Below are positions 1 through 6,619 of a stretch of 9,986 bases of DNA, one piece after another (within the stretch, counting starts at the first letter, position 1; the number at the start of each line of letters is the position of its first letter). A model generated the notes under the pieces. That model made no database searches, was not told the origin of the DNA, and saw only the letters and a list, made by a program, of their open reading frames with translations. The DNA comes from Phycisphaerales bacterium UBA7708 (GTDB lineage Bacteria; Planctomycetota; Phycisphaerae; Sedimentisphaerales; Anaerohalosphaeraceae): contig DLFY01000306.1 of the NCBI GenBank assembly GCA_002482415.1, positions 1-9,986 on the forward strand, given 5' to 3'. Both the position numbers and the translations under genes were made by a program.

Positions 1-2
1 GC

Positions 3-1931
3 GGTGTTTCCGCGATGCGGCTGGATAGTTCTTTATCGATGGATGAACAGAATCATGTGCTGGGCCGGATTCAGAAGGGGACACTGAAACTCCTGTATGT
101 GTCTCCGGAACGATTGCTGTCCAAAGGCTTTGCCCAACTGCTTGAGAAAACACGTTTGTCTTATATTGCCGTGGATGAAGCTCATTGCGTCAGCATGTGG
201 GGGCATGATTTCCGCCCGGAATATCGGCAATTAGGGCGACTTAAAAAAGTTTTCCCCGGTATCACCATCGCTGCCTATACCGCCACGGCAACCGAGCAGG
301 TGCGGAACGATATAGCCGATCAACTGCATCTTGAAAAGCCTGGTGTGCTGGTCGGTTCATTTGATCGTCCGAACCTGGTCTATAAAGTGCGTCCGCGAAA
401 CGATATTGTCAAACAGGTTTGCAGCGTTCTGGATCGACACAAGGGAGAATCCGGTATTATCTATTGTATCCGACGGAAGGATGTGGATGCGATGTGTGCC
501 CACCTCGAAGAAAAAGGCTATCGCATTGCTCCTTATCACGCCGGTCTGACCGACCAGATGCGTAAAACGAATCAGGATCGATTTATCAAAGAACAGATTG
601 ACACCATTGTTGCAACGATTGCCTTTGGTATGGGAATTGATAAATCCAATGTGCGTTATGTGGTTCACGCCGGAATGCCCAAATCACTGGAGCATTATCA
701 GCAGGAAAGCGGACGGGCCGGGCGGGATGGGCTTGAGGCGGAGTGCTGCCTGTTCTATTCCGGCGGCGATTACGGTGTCTGGAAAAGCCTGATGCGGGAT
801 ATGCCTGAAGAGGCGAAAAAAATCGCCACGGATAAACTGGATAGGATGTATCGGTATTGTGCCGGTGCATTGTGCAGGCATAATATTATTCTTGACTATT
901 TCGGGCAAACGACCGACAAGACAAATTGTCAGGCCTGTGATGTCTGTCTGGGTGAGCTTGACAGCGTGGACGATGCATTGGTCATTGCCCAGAAAATCCT
1001 GTCGTGTGTGCTTCGCCTCGGGCAGCGGTTTGGCGGGGGATATACGGCGCTGGTACTGACCGGTTCGGCTGAGCAGCGCATTGTCGAAAACGGCCACGAT
1101 AAACTGAGCACCTATAATCTCCTGAATTCGTATCCGCGGACTCTGATTCAGGACTGGATTGAACAGCTTGTCGGTCAGGGGGTTCTTGCCAAAACCGGCG
1201 AATATCATGTATTAGGCGTGACAGAAAAAGGGCGTGCGGTATTGAAGGGGGATGCCAAACCCCGTTTATTCAAGCCTGCTCAGAAGCCGGCCAAAGTGTC
1301 CAAAGCGGCCTCGGAGTCCTGGGAGGGGGTTGACAAGGGATTATTTGAGACGGTCAAGCTGTTGCGAGCAGCCATCGCCGCCCAAAAGCAACTGCCTGCC
1401 TATGTTATCTTTGGTGATGCCGGCCTGCGGGATATGGCTCGCAGGCGTCCATCCACTCTGGAGCAATTTCTGCGGGTGCAGGGTGTTGGTCAGAAAAAAT
1501 GTGACCAGTACGGCAAACGGTTTATTGAAACCATCAGGGATTATTGTCGTACTCATTCGCTGGACATGGATATCGATTCCGGGCCGACGGCGGAGTCGGA
1601 CATTTCTCATGGTCAGGCAAAATCTGCAGGCCTAAGCCAGGCCCGCTTGCTTGCGTTTGAACTGTTCAAAAAAAAGCAGTCCGTCAAACAAGTTGCGGCT
1701 GCCACGAAAAGGGCCGAATCCACCACGATTCAATATCTGGTTGAGTTTATCCAGAAAGAAAAAATCCAGACGCCTCGGCCCTGGGTGGATGATGCGACTC
1801 ATCGACAGATTGTGGATGCTGCGGTACGGACTCAAGCAGAGCGGATGAAGGATATTTATGATTATTTGGAGGGGCAGGTGAATTATGATCAAATCCGAAT
1901 CAGTACAGCCTGCCTGCGAAACATCGAGTAA
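3..1931 (+). CDS. recQ: ATP-dependent DNA helicase RecQ (5' end outside window)
   Basis: Superfamily 2 3'-5' DNA helicase of recombination and replication-fork repair. The frame is open from base 3, before the first ATG at 15, and those codons (GVSA) fit RecQ homology, so the gene starts upstream and the ATG at 15 is internal. Helicase motif I (Walker A) is therefore missing from the window. Counting from the ATG at 15, visible parts are the DEAH box (residues 54-57), the aromatic-rich loop with SMWGHDF (60-66), the motif III TAT (about 89-91), the motif VI QESGRAGRDG (230-239), and the RQC zinc site with Cys287, Cys305, Cys308 and Cys311. The winged-helix part of RQC follows, then an HRDC domain (about 441-512). 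A C-terminal region (about 541-638) looks like the helix-turn-helix extension seen in Bacillus-type RecQ/YpbB proteins. The gene converges on the nif/mod cluster and looks functionally unrelated to it. The family assignment is very secure. Confidence 0.96.
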   Translation, partial: GVSAMRLDSSLSMDEQNHVLGRIQKGTLKLLYVSPERLLSKGFAQLLEKTRLSYIAVDEAHCVSMWGHDFRPEYRQLGRLKKVFPGITIAAYTATATEQVRNDIADQLHLEKPGVLVGSFDRPNLVYKVRPRNDIVKQVCSVLDRHKGESGIIYCIRRKDVDAMCAHLEEKGYRIAPYHAGLTDQMRKTNQDRFIKEQIDTIVATIAFGMGIDKSNVRYVVHAGMPKSLEHYQQESGRAGRDGLEAECCLFYSGGDYGVWKSLMRDMPEEAKKIATDKLDRMYRYCAGALCRHNIILDYFGQTTDKTNCQACDVCLGELDSVDDALVIAQKILSCVLRLGQRFGGGYTALVLTGSAEQRIVENGHDKLSTYNLLNSYPRTLIQDWIEQLVGQGVLAKTGEYHVLGVTEKGRAVLKGDAKPRLFKPAQKPAKVSKAASESWEGVDKGLFETVKLLRAAIAAQKQLPAYVIFGDAGLRDMARRRPSTLEQFLRVQGVGQKKCDQYGKRFIETIRDYCRTHSLDMDIDSGPTAESDISHGQAKSAGLSQARLLAFELFKKKQSVKQVAAATKRAESTTIQYLVEFIQKEKIQTPRPWVDDATHRQIVDAAVRTQAERMKDIYDYLEGQVNYDQIRISTACLRNIE

Positions 1932-1935
1932 TCTG

Positions 1936-1969
1936 ATAATCAGGTTTTGTGCTGCCTGGTCCTGATTAT
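1936..1969. terminator. Inverted repeat between convergent recQ and GATase genes, possible bidirectional terminator
   Basis: A perfect 9-bp inverted repeat, ATAATCAGG (1936-1944) and CCTGATTAT (1961-1969), is separated by 16 bases. It starts five bases after the recQ stop codon and its right arm covers the TAA stop of the opposing GATase gene (1966-1968). Its position suits a shared terminator for two converging transcripts. Against this, the stem is AT-rich, the loop is long, and there is no T-run on either strand right after the stem, so efficient intrinsic termination is uncertain. Confidence 0.35.
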
Positions 1970-2658
1970 ATCAACATAAATTGATCCAGCAGCCGGTTCA
2001 GATAGCTTTGAACTTTCGGCACCACAGACAGGTTTTGCTGGATTTGCTGTGCGGATTGAACGTAAGGGGATGGGATTAGTTCGTTTTGGCAATCCTGGAG
2101 CATGGCTCGAATGCTGTCTTCGGAATATTCCAGATGGAATTGCAGGCCCAGGACGGTGGAGCCATAGAGGAAGGCCTGATTCGAACACGCCTGACTGGAG
2201 GCCAGATCGATGGCAGTTTGGGGAATGGCAAACGTATCGCCGTGCCAGTGGAAGACGGTGAGTTCTTCGGGGAATCCTGCAAGCAGGGGTAATCGTCTGG
2301 CTTCTGGGGTTAGCTGGATTGGATGCCAGCCGATTTCCGGGTATTGATTTTTGGTGACTTTACCGCCAAGGACATCGGCAATCAACTGGCCGCCAAGACA
2401 GACGCCGAGGACTTTCTTGCCAGCCTCGACAGCCCGGCCGATGAACTGTTTTTCCATTTCCAGCCAGGGGTAGGCATCGTGCTCATAGATATTCATCGGC
2501 CCGCCCATGATGGCCAGGAAATCGAAGTCTTTCATGGCCGGCAGTGGATCATGCTTGTATAGATGGGTATAGTGAAGCGTGTGCCCGCGGCTGTCGGCCC
2601 AGGTCTGGATGTTGGCTGCGTCTTCAAACGGCACATGTGTCAGGCAGTGAATCTTCAT
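1966..2658 (-). CDS. Class I glutamine amidotransferase-like protein (GMP synthase GATase-domain type)
   Basis: A stand-alone 230-residue protein of the class I (triad) glutamine amidotransferase fold. Such domains hydrolyse glutamine to release ammonia, although many stand-alone members have unknown or other hydrolase roles. The nucleophile Cys87 sits in the elbow GVCLGGQ (85-91), and the His175-Glu177 pair sits in QFHLEY (173-178). The oxyanion-side motif MGGPMNIYEHDAYPWL (51-66) is typical of the GMP synthase-like subgroup. All three triad residues are present, so the protein should be active. The start ATG is preceded by a purine-rich GAAAGAG. Only 18 bp separate it from the modC stop, so it is probably the last gene of the nif/mod transcript. 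Its acceptor substrate cannot be told from the sequence. It is not the full GuaA, as the ATP-pyrophosphatase domain is missing. Confidence 0.88.
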   Translation of the reverse strand: MKIHCLTHVPFEDAANIQTWADSRGHTLHYTHLYKHDPLPAMKDFDFLAIMGGPMNIYEHDAYPWLEMEKQFIGRAVEAGKKVLGVCLGGQLIADVLGGKVTKNQYPEIGWHPIQLTPEARRLPLLAGFPEELTVFHWHGDTFAIPQTAIDLASSQACSNQAFLYGSTVLGLQFHLEYSEDSIRAMLQDCQNELIPSPYVQSAQQIQQNLSVVPKVQSYLNRLLDQFMLI

Positions 2659-2676
2659 AATCTCTTTCGCAATAGA

Positions 2677-3462
2677 TCATACAGCTCGTATCGTGCTGCG
2701 ATAGGTTTCCAGTCGCAGCGAATGATTCTTTATTAACCAATTTTTGATTTTTTGCAAGTCTTTTGGGTCTTGCGAGTGACAAAAACAAGCACTGTCGATG
2801 ACGCCTCCGGAAGTCAGGGTTCCACGGGCGGTCAATCGGCCTTTTTCCATAAAAAAGACTTCGTCGGCCAGGTCAGCGATTTCATCCGGACAATGGCTGA
2901 CTAAAATCATGGGAATTGCAGTGGCCTGATGCAGCCGGCGGAGATACACCAGGATTTGGTTCTTGAGGGACTGGTCCAGGCCGCTGAAAGGTTCATCGAG
3001 CAAAAGCCACCGGGGATTGGCAAGAATAGCACGGGCGAGAGCAACCCGTTTTTTCTCGCCGCCGGATAAGTGGGTCATACTGCGGTCCAGCAGGGGTTCG
3101 ATTTCGAGCAGGGCGGTTATGGTGTCGAATTGTTCCCGGCGGGTCTGTTTATCGCCGGTCTGGCCGTATTCCATGTTGGCGCGTACCGACAGATGCGGAA
3201 ATAACAGACAATCCTGAAAGACAATGCCGATTTTTCGACGGTGGGATGGAATGTTTATTTTTCGCCGGGTATCATAGAGAATTTCTGTATCGAGCTGGAT
3301 GATCCCGCTGTCGGGCCTTGTCAGGCCGGCCAGACAATGCAGCAGGGTGGATTTGCCGGCTCCGGAAGGGCCGAACAGGGCGGTGATGCCGGAGTTGAAT
3401 TGGGTTTCAACAGCCAGTGAGAAACCGCTGCGTTTGAGGTATATCTGGATATTGAGCTTCAT
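2677..3462 (-). CDS. modC: Molybdate ABC transporter ATP-binding protein ModC (short, without MOP domain)
   Basis: A 261-residue ABC ATPase that would energise molybdate import on the cytoplasmic face of the ModB dimer. Visible motifs are Walker A GPSGAGKS (31-38), the Q-loop with Gln83 in VFQD, the ABC signature LSGGE (132-136), Walker B LLLDEP (153-158) and the switch His190. The E. coli ModC is about 350 residues and carries a C-terminal molybdate-binding MOP domain. This protein stops about 70 residues after the switch histidine and shows no clear MOP repeat. Its ATG overlaps the modB stop as ATGA (3459-3462), so translation is coupled. The motifs alone could fit other small importers such as sulfate or tungstate. 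The ModAB neighbours and the nif context make molybdate the best call. Confidence 0.9.
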   Translation of the reverse strand: MKLNIQIYLKRSGFSLAVETQFNSGITALFGPSGAGKSTLLHCLAGLTRPDSGIIQLDTEILYDTRRKINIPSHRRKIGIVFQDCLLFPHLSVRANMEYGQTGDKQTRREQFDTITALLEIEPLLDRSMTHLSGGEKKRVALARAILANPRWLLLDEPFSGLDQSLKNQILVYLRRLHQATAIPMILVSHCPDEIADLADEVFFMEKGRLTARGTLTSGGVIDSACFCHSQDPKDLQKIKNWLIKNHSLRLETYRSTIRAV

Positions 3463-4133
3463 GAGTTGATCCCCACTTTCTGCATTTTTCGACTCAGATA
3501 GTCCGATGCAATAACGGCCAGCACTGACAGGAGCACGGAAACCAGCGTCAGGTGCATGGCAGCGGCATCGGCTCCGGGGGTTTGAATCATGGAATAGACC
3601 GCCAGGGCGATGGTCTGGGTTTTGCCGGGGATGTTGCCGGCAAAAATGATGGTTGCTCCGAATTCACCGAGGCTGCGGGCAAATGCCAAAATCAGCCCTG
3701 CAAAAATGCCGGGGCCGGCCAGAGGTAAAGTGATTGTGTAAAAAGTCCGTGCCGGCCCGGCACCGAGAACAGCCGAGGCGTCGCTGAAACGACGGTCTAT
3801 CATTTCCATCGAAAGTTTTACGGCTCGCACCAGCAGCGGCAGGCCGACCATGGACGATACCAGAACCGCGCCGGTCCAGTCGAAGGCCAGTGAGATGCCG
3901 AAATAGCGGTCCAGCCATTTGCCGAGGATTCCCTGTTTGCCGAAGACCAGCAGGGTCAGGTAGCCCGTAACGACCGGCGGCAGGACCATCGGCAGATACA
4001 GCAGTGAATGAAGCAGGGTCTGGCCTGTGAATCGTCGTCGGGCCAGAAGCCAGCCGAGTCCGATGCCGGGAAGGAGGATGACCAGCATTGAAACGGAGGC
4101 GACTTTTAATGATATCCAGACGGCGTCCAGCAT
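3459..4133 (-). CDS. modB: Molybdate ABC transporter permease ModB
   Basis: A 224-residue inner-membrane permease close to the usual ModB length (about 225-230). It has several hydrophobic segments, for example around residues 5-32, 40-67, 86-105, 138-152 and 190-210. The EAA-type cytoplasmic loop that docks on ModC is at about 118-142 (DASAVLGAG followed by TLPLAGPG), and the GEFGAT segment follows. The frame stays open upstream to a possible ATG at 4307, but those 58 extra codons lie wholly inside the 3' end of modA and are not ModB-like. The ATG at 4131-4133 follows the modA TAA by one base and has a GAGGG ribosome-binding site 7 bases upstream. It was chosen for these reasons. The C-terminus overlaps the start of modC by 4 bp. 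Confidence 0.92.
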   Translation of the reverse strand: MLDAVWISLKVASVSMLVILLPGIGLGWLLARRRFTGQTLLHSLLYLPMVLPPVVTGYLTLLVFGKQGILGKWLDRYFGISLAFDWTGAVLVSSMVGLPLLVRAVKLSMEMIDRRFSDASAVLGAGPARTFYTITLPLAGPGIFAGLILAFARSLGEFGATIIFAGNIPGKTQTIALAVYSMIQTPGADAAAMHLTLVSVLLSVLAVIASDYLSRKMQKVGINS

Positions 4134-4134
4134 C

Positions 4135-4968
4135 TTATTGCCCTCTGTCTTCTGAGGAGCCGACTGCTGCAAAGCCGTGATGCTCAAAGCATTTGGCGGC
4201 TTGTGCGGATGCGGCCAGGAAATCGAGAAATTGTTTCCCCTGTCTGGAATTTGAATTGGCCGCAGCGATAAAGTAAATCGGGTCGTGCAGGGCTTCGTCG
4301 AATACATGGATTAATTTGAGCTTAGACGAATCCTTGACTGCGGACAGATACACAATCCCTGCCCGGCATTGACCCGATTCGACATAACGTCGAGCGGCGG
4401 CCACATCCACGGCGGGGATTACATTATCACTCAGGTCTTGCCACCAGCCGATTTTTTGGAGGGCTTGCCTGGCGTAGATTCCTGCCGGGACGCTGGCCGG
4501 GTCACCCAGTGCCAGATGACCTTCAAACTGGGTCGCAAAGGAATTGTCCACTGTCGAGAAAGCAAATGGTTTCCCATCTGCCGGCACTACGAGAGCCAAG
4601 CGGTCTTTGAGAAGATTGACAACCCCATCAGGATTCAGGGAGGATTGTTCAAGGACCGAATCCATCCATTGACGATTGGCGGAGATGAATACATCCCAGT
4701 CAGCGCCGGCGGTGATTTGCTTAGCCAGTGTCGCCGACGAAGCCAAGTTCAGTTGTATTTTTGTGCTATTGTGCCTGTCGTACAACTCGGCAAGCTCCTG
4801 CATGGGAGCGGCTGTTCCCGCGGCGGCAAAGACGAGGATGGGTTGGGAGGTTTGGTTTGATTTCATGGTCGAATCGAAAGCATGAAAAAAACCTGAAAAC
4901 CGCAAGCCTGCGGCCGCAGCGATGACTGCAATCAGAAAAAACAGGATTCCGTATCTTGAGTATTTCAT
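4135..4968 (-). CDS. modA: Molybdate-binding periplasmic protein ModA
   Basis: A 277-residue solute-binding protein that captures molybdate (or tungstate) and delivers it to ModBC. The N-terminus MKYSRYG followed by a run of hydrophobic residues looks like a signal peptide or membrane anchor. The mature part begins with the ModA-type strand ILVFAAAG. It goes on with SSATLAKQI and DVFISANRQWMDSV, which match the family's anion-binding and hinge regions, and a later GIVYLSAV segment. Two in-frame ATGs lie further upstream (5007 and 4980), but both overlap the nifV coding sequence and lack a good ribosome-binding site. The ATG at 4966-4968 lies one base after the nifV TAA and has GGATGG 8 bases upstream, so it was chosen. 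The position directly after nifV points to Mo supply for FeMo-co. A tungstate preference cannot be excluded. Confidence 0.9.
   Translation of the reverse strand: MKYSRYGILFFLIAVIAAAAGLRFSGFFHAFDSTMKSNQTSQPILVFAAAGTAAPMQELAELYDRHNSTKIQLNLASSATLAKQITAGADWDVFISANRQWMDSVLEQSSLNPDGVVNLLKDRLALVVPADGKPFAFSTVDNSFATQFEGHLALGDPASVPAGIYARQALQKIGWWQDLSDNVIPAVDVAAARRYVESGQCRAGIVYLSAVKDSSKLKLIHVFDEALHDPIYFIAAANSNSRQGKQFLDFLAASAQAAKCFEHHGFAAVGSSEDRGQ
4141..4145 (-). promoter_or_regulatory. Ribosome-binding site that fixes the modB start
   Basis: On the minus strand GAGGG lies inside the last codons of modA, 7 bases before the ATG at 4133. It supports the short 224-residue ModB over the longer open frame that begins at 4307. 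Confidence 0.65.
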
Positions 4969-4969
4969 T

Positions 4970-6115
4970 TTATTTTCCATCCAACTGACGATAGAGATTC
5001 CATACATCCTCTTGTGTCAGGGCGCGTTTTTGCGCTGTCGCAATTTGATGTACCCGATGGATGAGCCGGTTTTCCATGTGATTCTGAACGGGAACTCCCC
5101 ATCGTTCCATCATCACCCGCAGGGCTGCTCTTCCGGAATGTTTGCCGATGACAAAGTCTTCGCGGGTCCGTCCAATGGATTCGGGCATAAATGCCTCATA
5201 GCTGCGGCAGTCGTGTAGCATGGCGTGGACGTGGATTCCCGATTCGTGCAGGAATGCGCCTTTGCCGGTGATGGGTTTCTGGACGGGGACGGGCCTTGCA
5301 GCGAGCTGCCCGATCCAATGTGATAAATCGGTCAATGAATGAGTGTCGATACCACAATCGATTTGCAGCGCGACTCGACAGGCCATGACCACTTCTTCGA
5401 GAGCGGCATTACCGGCCCGTTCTCCAAGGCCGTTGACGGTTACGTCCACACTGGCGGCGCCGGCGCGAATGGCAGCGATAGTGTTGGCGACGGCCATGCC
5501 AAGATCGTTGTGAGCGTGAAATCCCAAGGGCAGCTCGGGAAACTGCTGACGGATGCGATGGAGCGTTTGGAAGGTTATCATCGGATCCCAGATACCCACG
5601 GTGTCGGCCAGTCGGATGCGGTTGATGCCGCTGTCTTCGAGCAGACGGCAAATCTGATATAAAAACGTCAGTTCGGTCCGCGAGGCATCCTGTAAGCCGA
5701 TGGAAACAAATTCAAAGCGATCCCGTGCAGCAGGAATCAGGGAGCGGATTTGTTCCATGACCCAGAATCCGTCTTTGTACTGTGCCTGGAGCAGGATGTC
5801 GGAGACCGGAAAGGAAATATGAATAGCCCGGGCCCCGCAGGAGGCTGCCTGCTGCAGATCGTTCTGGACGGCTCTGCACCAGACAGTCAATCGGGATGGC
5901 AGCCCGAGTTTGATGATTTCCCGCATGGCGGTTTGTTCCTGGGGGTCTGCGGCGGCAACACCGATTTCCAGTTCATGCACGCCGATTGCGGCCAGCTTCT
6001 GGGCAATAGCGAGTTTATCCTCGATACTGAATACCACGCCGGCGGCCTGTTCGCCGTCACGCAGGGTGCTGTCCACGATTTCGATCAAATGATTGGATGT
6101 ATTGAACGGTTCCAT
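4970..6115 (-). CDS. nifV: Homocitrate synthase NifV
   Basis: A 381-residue enzyme of the DRE-TIM metallolyase family. It condenses acetyl-CoA and 2-oxoglutarate to (R)-homocitrate, the organic ligand of FeMo-co. The N-terminal DSTLRDGEQAAGV (15-27) carries the catalytic Arg-Asp pair. HAHNDLGMAVANT (200-212) holds the metal-binding histidines, and NGLGERAGNA (228-237) is the second family signature. FLHESGIHVHA follows at about 288-298 and GKHSGR lies in the C-terminal part. The length matches NifV and lacks the C-terminal regulatory domain of 2-isopropylmalate synthase. LeuA or lysine-pathway homocitrate synthase are relatives, but the position between the ferredoxin and modA in a nif operon makes NifV much more likely. 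The start lies 8 bases after the ferredoxin stop, with only a weak GAG as ribosome-binding site. Confidence 0.95.
   Translation of the reverse strand: MEPFNTSNHLIEIVDSTLRDGEQAAGVVFSIEDKLAIAQKLAAIGVHELEIGVAAADPQEQTAMREIIKLGLPSRLTVWCRAVQNDLQQAASCGARAIHISFPVSDILLQAQYKDGFWVMEQIRSLIPAARDRFEFVSIGLQDASRTELTFLYQICRLLEDSGINRIRLADTVGIWDPMITFQTLHRIRQQFPELPLGFHAHNDLGMAVANTIAAIRAGAASVDVTVNGLGERAGNAALEEVVMACRVALQIDCGIDTHSLTDLSHWIGQLAARPVPVQKPITGKGAFLHESGIHVHAMLHDCRSYEAFMPESIGRTREDFVIGKHSGRAALRVMMERWGVPVQNHMENRLIHRVHQIATAQKRALTQEDVWNLYRQLDGK
4977..4982 (-). promoter_or_regulatory. Ribosome-binding site that fixes the modA start
   Basis: GGATGG on the minus strand lies 8 bases before the ATG at 4968 and within the final codons of nifV. 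The competing ATG at 4980 is itself embedded in this motif and has no Shine-Dalgarno sequence of its own, which favours 4968. Confidence 0.5.
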
Positions 6116-6123
6116 AGGTTAAC

Positions 6124-6426
6124 TCAGCATAACAAGTATTCCTCGACGGCCTTGCCTTCCTGCAAGGCGTCGAGAATTTCGTCCACACGCTCTTCGGTGA
6201 GTTCTCCATACCACCACCCCTGGGGATAGACCACCATGGCCGGGCCTCGGTCGCAGACCTTCAGGCAGCCGGTGCTGGATACCATGGCGTCCAGTCCGCG
6301 GTCTAAAATCCCTTCTTCCACATACTGCATGAAGCCGGGAGCGCCTTTTTTGTTGCAGACGCCCTGGGGTTCGCCGCTAAGACGAAAACTGTTACAAATA
6401 AAAATGTGATGTTTTGGTTTTTTCAT
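6124..6426 (-). CDS. Thioredoxin-like [2Fe-2S] ferredoxin of nif operon
   Basis: A 100-residue ferredoxin with the thioredoxin-like fold of the Clostridium pasteurianum 2Fe ferredoxin and Azotobacter Shethna protein I family. Cluster ligands are visible as Cys11, Cys24, Cys54 and Cys58 (pattern C-x12-C-x29-C-x3-C). The start KKPKHHIFIC and the segment VVYPQGWWYG (65-74) closely match what I recall of the clostridial protein. It most likely donates electrons to nitrogenase or to cofactor assembly; the clostridial homologue is known to interact with the MoFe protein. A strong AGGAG ribosome-binding site (6435-6439) lies 8 bases before the ATG. The palindromic element lies between its leader and nifB. 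The C-terminal Cys100 is an extra, non-ligand cysteine. Confidence 0.93.
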   Translation of the reverse strand: MKKPKHHIFICNSFRLSGEPQGVCNKKGAPGFMQYVEEGILDRGLDAMVSSTGCLKVCDRGPAMVVYPQGWWYGELTEERVDEILDALQEGKAVEEYLLC

Positions 6427-6451
6427 AATCGGATCTCCTGAGTTAAAGGTT

Positions 6452-6619
6452 TAAGGGTTCCTCTAATAATTCATTTTGGCGGACAAAGGAATCTTTTTGT
6501 CCCTGGCGGCGTCAGGCAAAAGCCGCTTTATTATTCAAATAAAGCTCATTTTGCCTTCCTTGCCAGTGAGCAAAAATCTTCTCTTTGCCGCTCAAAAGCA
6601 ATTATTAGAGCCACCCTTA
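6452..6619. mobile_element. MITE-like palindromic element with terminal inverted repeats and TA flanks
   Basis: The element proper is 6454-6617 (164 bp), with TA on each side (6452-6453 and 6618-6619). The left end AGGGTTCCTCTAATAATT (6454-6471) and the right end AATTATTAGAGCCACCCT (6600-6617) are inverted repeats matching at 16 of 18 positions. Partial inverted homology continues inward to a centre near 6535. The inner arms AGGCAAAA (6514-6521) with TTTTGCCT (6549-6556) and CTTTATT (6526-6532) with AATAAAG (6538-6544) are perfect around a 5-base loop. There is no coding capacity. Removing the element and one TA restores a nifB-TAA-24-base-ferredoxin junction like the rest of the operon. TA duplication would fit mobilisation by an IS630/Tc1-type transposase, which is an inference. 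The alternative is a long regulatory or RNA-processing hairpin. Confidence 0.6.
6481..6526. repeat. Two small local hairpins inside the palindromic element
   Basis: GGACAAA (6481-6487) pairs with TTTGTCC (6496-6502), and GCGGC (6506-6510) pairs with GCCGC (6522-6526). They are alternatives to the full-length foldback. Neither is followed by a T-run on the transcribed (minus) strand, so they do not look like intrinsic terminators. Confidence 0.4.

Noticed and set aside
4134..4307. N-terminal extension of ModB by 58 residues
   Set aside because: The extension overlaps the modA reading frame completely and has no ModB homology. The ATG at 4133 has a ribosome-binding site at proper distance.
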